From: CAVDHB01 sp963608705
Lineage (GTDB): Bacteria; Bacteroidota; Bacteroidia; Bacteroidales; Bacteroidaceae
Direction: 5' to 3'
NCBI GenBank assembly: GCA_963608705.1
Contig: CAVDHB010000074.1
Location: 1-28,301, forward strand
DNA length: 28,301 nt
A program made the position numbers and the translations under genes. Below the pieces are notes generated by a model. That model saw only the letters and a list, made by a program, of their open reading frames with translations, ran no database searches and was not told where the DNA came from. Below are positions 1-7,302 of this stretch, in pieces. Each line of letters opens with the position of its first letter. The first letter of the stretch is position 1.

Positions 1-36
1 TATCCCCTTCCTGCCAAACGTTTTTTCGTGAATTTG

Positions 37-151
37 CCTACACGCCTACACTGAATGTTTTTAAGTTGTTGGTTATCAGTTTTTTAATGTGATAAAAACA
101 GGAATATTACCTACACTAAGCCTACACTAAAGGTACACTAGCCTACACTAA
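37..151. repeat. Cluster of CCTACACTAA direct repeats
   Basis: CCTACACTAA occurs exactly at 110-119, 121-130 and 142-151. Related forms are CCTACAC at 37-43, CCTACACTGAA at 45-55 and GTACACTA at 133-140. All are in the same orientation with irregular spacing, so this is iteron-like rather than a strict tandem array. The function is unknown; protein-binding iterons or a decayed repeat are both possible. Confidence 0.6.
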
Positions 152-463
152 ACGACCTAAAAGCACTGGAGATAGGGCTATATTATACCATAATCCCTTA
201 CTTTTTCGTCCATTTTCTTTCATAAAGTACACACAGAGAAGAAGATTTTCAATGTATGGTAATTTTCCATTTATAAGACAGAATAAGGGTGCGTTGCGTT
301 GAGACAACCTTATGCTCTCCAGTCTAACCTCTTCATTACATAGAGTCAAACACGGTGAATAAAGAGTCACTACTCACGGCATGACAAGACACGTCCTAAA
401 TGCCCATCAATCAGCCTTGACGTAAGAAGTGGTACTGAATAGGGTAACGCAGGCGGTCAAAAA

Positions 464-542
464 CGCAATAGGCTTCGATGGCCGATGAAGCCTATTGCGA
501 TGGGCAATGAAGAAGGCTTCGTTGGGCAATGAAGCTGGCTTC
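464..542. repeat. 13-bp inverted repeat within a 22-bp-period repeat
   Basis: CGCAATAGGCTTC (464-476) and GAAGCCTATTGCG (487-499) are perfect reverse complements around a 10-base loop, so RNA from here would form a strong hairpin. The same DNA reads as about 3.3 imperfect 22-bp units at 471-492, 493-514, 515-536 and 537-542, each carrying a GGCTTC and/or GCAATGAAG-like core. No T-run follows, so it is not a classical terminator. Confidence 0.65.
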
Positions 543-586
543 CTCAAACAGGGTAAAAACGGAGGGGATGATATTCATCGAGATTA

Positions 587-618
587 TTTGTTTGTGCGGG
601 AATAATTTCTTATCTTCG
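587..618 (+). promoter_or_regulatory. Bacteroides-type promoter of the first ATPase gene
   Basis: TTTG at 587-590 and TATCTTCG at 611-618 are 20 bp apart. This fits the Bacteroides sigma consensus (TTTG, 19-21 bp, TAnnTTTG) with one mismatch in the -7 box. Transcription would start near 623-625, giving a leader of about 17 bases before the ATG at 641. Confidence 0.55.
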
Positions 619-640
619 CAAAAACAATCTTGATGGCATT

Positions 641-2212
641 ATGGAACGACGCAGGAAACTTTACCCGATAGGAATACAGACCTTCTCGAACATACGTGGA
701 GGTGACTATCTGTATATAGACAAGACTGAGTATGTATATCGTATGGCATCCTCTGATGCCAAGTATGTATTTTTAAGTCGTCCTCGACGTTTTGGAAAAT
801 CTCTGCTTGCCTCTACTTTGGAAAGTTATTTCTCCGGTCGAAAGGATTTGTTCCGAGGCTTGGCTATAGAGAAGTTGGAGAAGGAATGGATAAAATATCC
901 AGTGCTTCACTTCGATATGAGTACCGCGAAGTATGCGGAGAAAGCGGATTTGGAAAGCGAGCTGAATCTGAAACTCGTACAGTATGAACAGATATACGGG
1001 AAGGGTGACAGTGAGGCGAATTTCAACCAGCGTCTGCAAGGGTTGATAAAGAGAGCCTGTGAGCAAACAGGGCGGCAAGTGGTGGTCTTGATAGACGAGT
1101 ACGACGCTCCGCTGTTGGATGTGGTACACGAAGAGAAAAACCTGCCGGTATTGCGCAGTATCATGCGTAATTTCTACAGCCCGCTAAAGGCTTGCGACGG
1201 TTACCTGCGTTTTGTGTTCATCACGGGTATCACGAAATTCTCCCAACTGAGCATCTTCAGTGAGCTGAACAACATCAAGAACATCAGCATGGACGGGGAG
1301 TATGCGGGCGTTTGCGGTATAACAGAGGATGAGATGCTCAGCCAGATGGAACTTGATTTGGAGTTGTTTGCGGACAGGTTAAAACTGACGAAAGAGCAGG
1401 CTATGGAGAAGTTGAAGGAGAACTATGACGGCTATCATTTCACCTGGCCTTCTCCCGACATATACAATCCTTTCAGTCTGCTCAATGCGTTCTTGGATGG
1501 TAGGCTTGACTCTTATTGGTTCGGCAGCGGCACACCCACCTATCTGATAGAGATGCTTCGCAAATACAAGGTTCTTCCCTCTCAGATGGGGATGCGGAAA
1601 GCGATGGCGCCAGACTTCGACGCTCCCACCGAACGCCTTACGAGCATAGTGCCTCTGATGTACCAGAGTGGATACCTTACTATAAAGGACTGTAATCCGC
1701 TGTTCGGCAAATACGTGCTTGATATTCCTAACAAGGAGGTGCGCATAGGATTGATGAGGAGCCTTGTGCCTTATTATGTGAGTAATGATACGTTGGCCAC
1801 GAGTGGCACAATTATAGATATGACGGAGGCATTGTATGCTGACGACATGGACACGGCGTTGAATTGTTTGAAGGTATTCCTCTCTACCATCCCTTATTGC
1901 GACCACACTGACTACGAAGGTCATTACCAGCAGATGTTATACGTGATATTCAGTCTGTTGGGGATGTATTGCGATGTGGAGGTACGCACTCCCCGTGGAC
2001 GTGTGGACATCGTGCTGCGTGCGCCTCATACCTTATATATAATAGAGTTGAAACTCGACAAGAGTTCGGATGCTGCCATGAACCAGATAGACTTGAGGCA
2101 ATATCCCGAACGTTTTCGCCTGTGTGGCTTGCCCGTAGTGAAGGTTGGCATCAACTTTGACAGTGAAGCACATACGTTAGGTGAGTGGCGGATAAGTGCC
2201 TTGGAACATTGA
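641..2212 (+). CDS. AAA-ATPase-like / PD-(D/E)XK nuclease family protein, copy 1
   Basis: This 523-aa protein has the two-part layout of the AAA-ATPase_like plus PDDEXK_9 (DUF1703) family, which is abundant in Bacteroidales. A P-loop variant, RPRRFGKS, lies at residues 47-54; it lacks the usual first glycine. The Walker B segment VVVLIDEYD is at about 147-155. The C-terminal nuclease-like motif has D456, then E469 and K471 in IELKLD. The biochemical role of the family is not established; ATP-dependent DNA cleavage or a defence or mobile-element role are guesses. It starts 17-18 bases after its predicted transcription start and is probably co-transcribed with a close paralog 48 bases downstream. 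The family assignment is firm, the function is open. Confidence 0.88.
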   Translation: MERRRKLYPIGIQTFSNIRGGDYLYIDKTEYVYRMASSDAKYVFLSRPRRFGKSLLASTLESYFSGRKDLFRGLAIEKLEKEWIKYPVLHFDMSTAKYAEKADLESELNLKLVQYEQIYGKGDSEANFNQRLQGLIKRACEQTGRQVVVLIDEYDAPLLDVVHEEKNLPVLRSIMRNFYSPLKACDGYLRFVFITGITKFSQLSIFSELNNIKNISMDGEYAGVCGITEDEMLSQMELDLELFADRLKLTKEQAMEKLKENYDGYHFTWPSPDIYNPFSLLNAFLDGRLDSYWFGSGTPTYLIEMLRKYKVLPSQMGMRKAMAPDFDAPTERLTSIVPLMYQSGYLTIKDCNPLFGKYVLDIPNKEVRIGLMRSLVPYYVSNDTLATSGTIIDMTEALYADDMDTALNCLKVFLSTIPYCDHTDYEGHYQQMLYVIFSLLGMYCDVEVRTPRGRVDIVLRAPHTLYIIELKLDKSSDAAMNQIDLRQYPERFRLCGLPVVKVGINFDSEAHTLGEWRISALEH

Positions 2213-2260
2213 GCGTGTTGTTTTCTTTTTATAATGATATACACTAAATTAGCAGCAATG

Positions 2261-3829
2261 ATGGAAGGACAGAGGAAGCGTTATCCGATAGGGATACAGA
2301 CATTTTCGGAAATAAGGGAAGAAGACTACTTTTATATAGACAAGACGGAGTATATCTACCACATGACACACTCCGATGCCAAGTATATCTTTTTGAGCCG
2401 TCCGAGACGGTTCGGCAAGTCTTTGCTCACATCGACTTTGCACAGCTATTTTTCCGGTCGCAAGGACTTGTTCAAGGGCTTGGCTATTGACAAGTTGGAG
2501 AATGACTGGACGGAATATCCCGTGCTTCACTTCGACATGAGCCTTGGCAAGCACATGGATAAAGATCATTTAGAGGAATACCTCGTCAACCAGTTGTCAA
2601 GACGGGAAGAGGAATATGGGATAACGGCTCATGTTAAAGGGATAAATGACCGTCTGACCAATCTTATTATGGCTGCGTATCAAAAGACAGGCCGCAAAGT
2701 GGTGATTCTCATTGATGAGTATGACGCACCCTTGCTTGACGTGGTGCATGAGGAGAAAAACTTGCCTGTGCTCCGTGACGTGATGCGCAACTTCTACAGC
2801 CCGTTGAAAGGGTGCGACCCTTACCTTCGTTTCGTATTCCTCACAGGTATCACCAAGTTCTCCCAGCTGAGTATCTTCAGCGAGCTGAACAATATCAAGA
2901 ACATCAGCATGGATGGGGAGTACGCTGCTGTTTGCGGTATAACGGAGGATGAAATGCTCAGTCAGATGGATGTTGACCTTGATTTGTTCGCTGGAAGGCT
3001 GAGATTGACGAAAGAGGAGGTGATGAAAAGGCTGAAGGAGAACTACGACGGTTATCATTTCACCTGGCCTTCTCCCGACATATATAATCCGTACAGTCTT
3101 TTGAACGCATTCTCGGACGGCAAGTTCAATTCCTATTGGTTCGGCAGTGGCACGCCCACTTATCTGATAGAGATGCTGAACAAGTATGGAATCACCCCAT
3201 CCAATATTGGCGGAGAGGAAGCTTCGGCTGTTGACTTTGACGCTCCCACTGAATATATGACCAATGTAACGCCATTGCTATACCAGAGCGGTTACGTCAC
3301 GATAAAAGACTATGACGAGGTATTCGACACGTATACGCTTGACATACCTAACAAAGAAGTGCGCATAGGATTGATGCGGAGCTTGGTTCCGTACTACGTT
3401 TGCCCCAATACGCAAATAGCGAACAACACGGTGGTCAATATAGCCCGCGCCCTTTACAAAGATGACATGGACTTGGCGTTGCGTCGTATGAGGGACTTCC
3501 TGTCCACCGTACCCTATTGCGACCACACGGACTACGAAGGTCATTACCAGCAGATGCTGTATGTGATATTTAGTCTTTTAGGGCTTTATTGTGATGTGGA
3601 GGTACGCACCCCCCATGGTCGTGTGGATGTCGTGCTGCGTGCGCCTCATACTTTATATATTATAGAACTGAAACTCGACAAGAGTTCGGATGTGGCCATG
3701 AATCAGATAGACTTGAAACAATATCCCGAACGCTTCCGCCTCTACGGTCTACCAATAGTTAAGGTAGGCATAAACTTCGATAGCGATGCACACACATTAG
3801 GCGAATGGAGGATAATGACTGATAAATAA
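2261..3829 (+). CDS. AAA-ATPase-like / PD-(D/E)XK nuclease family protein, copy 2
   Basis: This is a tandem paralog of the preceding gene, about 522 aa, with the same P-loop (RPRRFGKS), Walker B (LIDEYD) and C-terminal D..ExK motif (VDVVL then IELKLD). I chose the ATG at 2261 because it aligns residue for residue with the start of copy 1 (ME-x-x-RK-x-YPIGIQTFS). In-frame ATGs at 2234 and 2258 would add 9 or 1 residues. The two copies are nearly identical in long blocks but differ strongly at about residues 95-145, 310-325 and 380-410. No promoter is visible in the short gap, so they probably share a transcript. Confidence 0.87.
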   Translation: MEGQRKRYPIGIQTFSEIREEDYFYIDKTEYIYHMTHSDAKYIFLSRPRRFGKSLLTSTLHSYFSGRKDLFKGLAIDKLENDWTEYPVLHFDMSLGKHMDKDHLEEYLVNQLSRREEEYGITAHVKGINDRLTNLIMAAYQKTGRKVVILIDEYDAPLLDVVHEEKNLPVLRDVMRNFYSPLKGCDPYLRFVFLTGITKFSQLSIFSELNNIKNISMDGEYAAVCGITEDEMLSQMDVDLDLFAGRLRLTKEEVMKRLKENYDGYHFTWPSPDIYNPYSLLNAFSDGKFNSYWFGSGTPTYLIEMLNKYGITPSNIGGEEASAVDFDAPTEYMTNVTPLLYQSGYVTIKDYDEVFDTYTLDIPNKEVRIGLMRSLVPYYVCPNTQIANNTVVNIARALYKDDMDLALRRMRDFLSTVPYCDHTDYEGHYQQMLYVIFSLLGLYCDVEVRTPHGRVDVVLRAPHTLYIIELKLDKSSDVAMNQIDLKQYPERFRLYGLPIVKVGINFDSDAHTLGEWRIMTDK

Positions 3830-3866
3830 TATCCATCCTGTACTACGATTTGCTACATGTCGCTCT

Positions 3867-3874
3867 TACCTTTG
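3867..3874 (+). promoter_or_regulatory. Predicted -7 element for the lysine-rich protein gene
   Basis: TACCTTTG matches the Bacteroides -7 consensus TAnnTTTG. A TTTG at 3849-3852 is only 14 bp upstream, shorter than the usual 19-21 bp, so the -33 element is uncertain. The start codon follows at 3902. Confidence 0.45.
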
Positions 3875-3901
3875 CACCTGTAAACTAAACAAAAGTAAGA
3901 T

Positions 3902-4306
3902 ATGAAGAAGCATAAGAAGACAAAGCTGAGCAAGAAGCAGCGGTTGAATAGCAAGAAACACAAAGGTGGTAGTGAGCAGGATGCTTGGGCTGATATACGG
4001 ATTAAGGACAATGACGTTATGTGTGATGAGTATCATAACGTGGACTTGGTAACTACGGTACTGATTGCTCCGCGACTTAGGTGCATGGTAAGCGGCATGA
4101 AGGATATGCATGAAGGGGGACCGAGACGACTGTCACGGGAAGAATGGTACGATAAACTGGACAAGATGCAGGCTGCTTTTGATATCTTGGAGAAGAATAT
4201 AGACCCACGACTCGGCTTATTCAATGAGTTCACTCATAAACAGAAAAAGCGAATTCGTAAGGGCTTGACTTTGTTTGCTAAGTATTTCCTGCATCTTAAT
4301 TACTGA
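3902..4306 (+). CDS. Hypothetical protein with a lysine-rich N-terminus
   Basis: I do not recognise this 134-aa protein with confidence. Its first 22 residues are almost all Lys, Ser, Gln, Leu and Asn, a strongly basic tail that could bind nucleic acid. The rest is predicted helical and ends KGLTLFAKYFLHLNY. That ending loosely recalls small phage and Bacteroides proteins ending in F[AG]KYF-like segments, but this is memory of a pattern and not a database match. It has no signal peptide or membrane segment. It has its own -7 box and purine-rich bases just before the ATG. It lies between the paired ATPases and another unknown gene, all on the + strand. Confidence 0.7.
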   Translation: MKKHKKTKLSKKQRLNSKKHKGGSEQDAWADIRIKDNDVMCDEYHNVDLVTTVLIAPRLRCMVSGMKDMHEGGPRRLSREEWYDKLDKMQAAFDILEKNIDPRLGLFNEFTHKQKKRIRKGLTLFAKYFLHLNY

Positions 4307-4423
4307 GCTGTAAATGAAATAAGTAGCTATGAAAAAGATTTCCGAGCATTACCATTGCCGACTGTTTTGCGGAACGAGGAATGTTTATAATATTTTTACA
4401 TATTTAATTTAATCAAACTATAT

Positions 4424-5473
4424 ATGACACTGCAAGAATTACTTAGAAATCATCCATTTGACGCAATTGCACCTTACATTGACAGGGTAGAAGAGGGGCA
4501 AGCGATAATGATGCCTAAATATAAGGAGGTATATGACATACTTCGCAATATTGAAGGAGAGAAGTGTGACGAAGAGATTACTGTGAAATGGACCGGAGGA
4601 GGTGAGAGTGAGCCATACAGCATCACTGACAACTACATTTTTGTAGAAAACTGTGAGGGCGGCAAATGGGAGGACAACGTATCGAAACAAGTCGTGGTAG
4701 ATGAAGGCGTTCATATCTCGGAGGAAGAGCTATGCGCCCGTCTGCTTTGGTCATGCACGTTCTATGGATTTTCGCAGGGTGAAAAAGATTTTGTGAGGTG
4801 TATCGGTGGCTATATACCTGCCACTCAGTATGGCATTCGAGCAATGAAGTTCGAGGAACAGCTAATTCTCCGAAACCTTTCCAAGAAGTATCATCTTGAA
4901 TATAAAAGGAGTATGTTAGATGATGACATGAAGTATTGGGGAGGGGCTTTGTCAAGTGAAGGCTGGAGGGATTATAGTTCTCATACCAGTCGGTGCAACA
5001 GAAGCAAGAGGAAACGCAACTATCGCATGGAACAACAAGCTGAGCTGCTGAAACGCAAAGACAAGATAGAAGGACTGATACAGAGGTTTCTAAAGACGGA
5101 TGTAGTGACACCATTCACTCCTACGCACGAAGCTCTCAACTTCTTGTTCGGCAATGTTGAAAAGTTGGAAAAAACATATCATTCCCATACCTACGGTGAA
5201 TGTTCACCGACCGATTACATTCTTGAATTGATTGAGAAGTACGAAACAGTAAAATTCAAAAATATTGGTCGCTTCATGGTACGTTTGGCAACGTCAGACA
5301 AGAGCCGTCTTATAGCCTCTGGCAAGATGCTTCCGTTCATCGAACGTATAAAGAAATGGCTTCCGCAGGACAGTACAATAGACTGGTATCATTGCTATGA
5401 CAACACCCTTGGCAATGAGATACAGCTGACCATTTTATGCTGCGCTGAACAGAAAATCAGAAGGACATATTAA
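4424..5473 (+). CDS. Hypothetical protein, 349 aa
   Basis: I cannot assign a function. The N-terminal part (residues 1-150) is acidic and mixed alpha/beta, with a notable VKWTGGGESEPY segment near 54-65. The middle (about 185-225) is basic and rich in Arg, Lys, Ser and His. The C-terminal part looks helical. There is no signal peptide, membrane segment or obvious catalytic motif, so it is probably cytoplasmic. Coding potential is supported by length, a clean start at an ATG after an AT-rich leader, and the absence of any comparably long frame on the other strand. It may belong with the neighbouring accessory genes, but each gap (117 and 157 bases) leaves room for separate promoters. Confidence 0.75.
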   Translation: MTLQELLRNHPFDAIAPYIDRVEEGQAIMMPKYKEVYDILRNIEGEKCDEEITVKWTGGGESEPYSITDNYIFVENCEGGKWEDNVSKQVVVDEGVHISEEELCARLLWSCTFYGFSQGEKDFVRCIGGYIPATQYGIRAMKFEEQLILRNLSKKYHLEYKRSMLDDDMKYWGGALSSEGWRDYSSHTSRCNRSKRKRNYRMEQQAELLKRKDKIEGLIQRFLKTDVVTPFTPTHEALNFLFGNVEKLEKTYHSHTYGECSPTDYILELIEKYETVKFKNIGRFMVRLATSDKSRLIASGKMLPFIERIKKWLPQDSTIDWYHCYDNTLGNEIQLTILCCAEQKIRRTY

Positions 5474-5497
5474 TGCGATTCCTTCTGATACGGATAC

Positions 5498-5525
5498 GCT
5501 GATAACCCATCAGCCACCTTATTTT
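5498..5525 (+). terminator. Weak hairpin after the 349-aa gene
   Basis: GCTGAT (5498-5503) and ATCAGC (5509-5514) form a 6-bp stem with a 5-base loop, followed by CACCTTATTTT. The stem is short and the T-rich tail is interrupted, so this is only a candidate terminator. Confidence 0.3.
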
Positions 5526-5595
5526 CAAATGCCGCATTGATGAGCGATGGGTATATTTTACTAATGCTGCACCACGTATTGAGACAGGCTGACAC

Positions 5596-5603
5596 TAACT
5601 TTG
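5596..5603 (+). promoter_or_regulatory. Predicted -7 element for the Asp-Trp repeat protein gene
   Basis: TAACTTTG matches TAnnTTTG and sits 28 bases before the ATG at 5631. No properly spaced -33 TTTG is visible. Confidence 0.45.
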
Positions 5604-5630
5604 CATCGTCAAACATAAAAAACAAAGAAT

Positions 5631-6167
5631 ATGAAAACATCAAAGTTGGATTTAGAGCTTATTTCACAGGCTGTGGATGAGGAGGTATGGAGAGAACTGT
5701 CTAACGAGTTGGCTTGGTCGGAACAGATGCTGGAGAAGTATCAAGACTACTTAGACTGGGAAAGGGTTTCAGAAAACAGCAATATTGTTTGGACGGTCTC
5801 GATGCTCGAGAAGTTCAAGGACAGGATTGACTGGAAACGCCTTTCAAGGAGTGGCGACTTTTTCCTGTACTCTGCAATTAACCTTGAGCAATTCAAGAAT
5901 TACTGGGATTGGGAGGAGCTGTCTGACAATTGTTCCGTACCGTACTCATTCAAATTGATTGACTTGTTCGTGGACTATTGGGACTGGAGCAAGCTGATTA
6001 ACTGCGATGGAATGCAGGACATTTATGGAGAAGACTTCCTGGAACTGTATGAGGCGTACATCCCGGCTTCAAGGCTTCAGGAAACAAAACTTTGGGCTGC
6101 TGTCGTGGAGAATAGAAAGATGGAGATTACAGCTGAAATTGCGGGAACAATCTATGGCAAGATTTGA
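5631..6167 (+). CDS. Hypothetical protein with Asp-Trp repeats
   Basis: This 178-aa protein is largely built from about four repeats of 25-26 residues. Each has a helix-like segment (for example QMLEKYQDYLDW, SMLEKFKDRIDW, INLEQFKNYWDW, KLIDLFVDYWDW) followed by a [VL]S or LI turn. The Asp-Trp pairs are at residues 42-43, 67-68, 93-94 and 118-119. The regular spacing suggests an alpha-solenoid-like fold used for binding rather than catalysis. Similar Asp-Trp/Leu-Ser repeats occur in other uncharacterised Bacteroidetes proteins as I recall them, but I know of no function. There is no signal peptide. It has its own -7 box and precedes a WYL regulator gene. Confidence 0.78.
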   Translation: MKTSKLDLELISQAVDEEVWRELSNELAWSEQMLEKYQDYLDWERVSENSNIVWTVSMLEKFKDRIDWKRLSRSGDFFLYSAINLEQFKNYWDWEELSDNCSVPYSFKLIDLFVDYWDWSKLINCDGMQDIYGEDFLELYEAYIPASRLQETKLWAAVVENRKMEITAEIAGTIYGKI

Positions 6168-6210
6168 TGGAAACAGGCTTGCACTGTGCGACCTTTTTCC
6201 ATAAAATTCT

Positions 6211-6218
6211 TACATTTG
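6211..6218 (+). promoter_or_regulatory. Predicted -7 element for the WYL regulator gene
   Basis: TACATTTG matches the Bacteroides -7 consensus. It lies downstream of the longest possible start (6186) and 25 bases upstream of the ATG at 6243, so it supports the later start. The -33 element is not clear. Confidence 0.5.
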
Positions 6219-6242
6219 CAAAAACAGAAGAACAAGACGACA

Positions 6243-7142
6243 ATGGCTGCATTATTACAGAAATACATTTGGCTGGTGGATACCATCAACCGTGCCAAAA
6301 GGGGGATTACTCTTGATGAGATTAACGAGCGTTGGCTGGAAACCGAACTCAGCGGTGGTGTGGATATTCCACGGCAGACGTTCAACCGCTGGAAGAACGT
6401 GATAGAGGAGATGTTCGGCATATACATCGAGTGCAACCGAAAGAACGGTTACCGTTATTATATCGGAAATCCCGATGAGTTGGAGGGGGACGAAATGCGC
6501 TCATGGCTGCTTGATACGTTCGCCACGGGCAATCTGCTGTCTGATAACCTTTCGTTGAAGTCACGCATACTTATCGACCATGTGCCTTCGGGCAGGGATT
6601 TCCTCACCACGACTATTCAGGCGATGAAGGAAAGCAAGGTGTTGGACATGACTTATCAAGGCTACGGGAAAACAGCACACACATACCGGGTTGAGCCGTA
6701 CTGTGTGAAGCTGTTCAGTGGACGGTGGTATGTCATAGCCCGTAGCGTAAGTGACGACCGAATGAGGGTGTATTCGCTTGACAGGGTGCATTCCCTTTCA
6801 TTGACCCAAGACACGTTTGTCTATCCGAAAGACTTTAGTCCGGAAGAGTATCTTAGCTCCTTTTTCGGTATCGTGCTTGACGAGAGCGTTCCCGTTCAGC
6901 GCATCGTGATACGGGCATACGAGCTTCATGCCCATTATCTGCGCTCCCTGCCACTCCATCCCTCGCAGGTAGAACTCTCTACTACAGAGGATTACACCGA
7001 GTTTGAGTACACCCTTCGTCCTACATACGATTTCATAATGGCTCTTTTAGGCCAAGGCAGCTTCATCGAGGTGATGTCGCCCGACAGCCTGTGCAAGACC
7101 ATGAAAGAATGGGTAGACGATATGTGGAAGATGTATAAGTAA
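6243..7142 (+). CDS. WYL-domain transcriptional regulator
   Basis: This 299-aa protein has the layout of WYL-family regulators: an N-terminal DNA-binding-like region (residues 1-75) and a WYL ligand-sensing domain at about 130-187. The signature is visible as RVEPYCVKLFSGRWYVIARS around 149-168, followed by RVYSLDRV. A C-terminal WCX-like extension follows. WYL domains bind nucleotide or nucleic acid ligands and often regulate stress or defence genes in other bacteria. I chose the ATG at 6243 because a -7 box at 6211-6218 would exclude the upstream start. The target genes are unknown; the accessory genes before it are candidates. The family call is strong, the regulatory role is inferred. Confidence 0.88.
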   Translation: MAALLQKYIWLVDTINRAKRGITLDEINERWLETELSGGVDIPRQTFNRWKNVIEEMFGIYIECNRKNGYRYYIGNPDELEGDEMRSWLLDTFATGNLLSDNLSLKSRILIDHVPSGRDFLTTTIQAMKESKVLDMTYQGYGKTAHTYRVEPYCVKLFSGRWYVIARSVSDDRMRVYSLDRVHSLSLTQDTFVYPKDFSPEEYLSSFFGIVLDESVPVQRIVIRAYELHAHYLRSLPLHPSQVELSTTEDYTEFEYTLRPTYDFIMALLGQGSFIEVMSPDSLCKTMKEWVDDMWKMYK

Positions 7143-7264
7143 GGGCGATTTCGTCAAACCTTACGAGCAAGGAGGGAAAGCTATTGGTTATCTCCTAAAC
7201 GTGATTATACCGCACTTTTGTAGAAGTTTTTGTAGAAGAAGTGAAAAAGTAGAAAGAAAATGCG

Positions 7265-7272
7265 TACCTTTG
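7265..7272 (+). promoter_or_regulatory. Predicted -7 element for hisB
   Basis: TACCTTTG matches TAnnTTTG and lies 30 bases before the hisB ATG. Its presence suggests hisB is transcribed on its own here. A TTTTTG at 7227-7232 is too far upstream (32 bp) for a standard -33 element. Confidence 0.5.
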
Positions 7273-7302
7273 CTTATCATTTAATGAGCAAACAGGCAAA
7301 CA

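Larger units (their letters stand above)
1..640. other. Gene-free left end with two repeat structures
   Basis: I see no convincing gene in this stretch. The only open frame of any length is 75 codons on the - strand (143-370); it has no recognisable motif and runs through simple repeats. The region holds a cluster of CCTACACTAA-like direct repeats (37-151), a 13-bp perfect inverted repeat inside a 22-bp-period repeat (464-542), and the promoter of the first ATPase gene (587-618). It may be the edge of an inserted element, but no integrase or attachment site is visible. Confidence 0.6.

Noticed and set aside
143..370. 75-codon frame on the - strand
   Set aside because: No recognisable motif, no promoter, and it overlaps the repeat cluster; chance open frame is more likely.
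4329..4412. 27-codon frame MKKISEHYHC... between two accessory genes
   Set aside because: Too short, no promoter or conserved motif; AT-rich leader DNA explains it.
1..7142. Integrative element with defined ends
   Set aside because: No integrase, transposase, relaxase or matching direct repeats at both ends were found, so only an accessory block is claimed.
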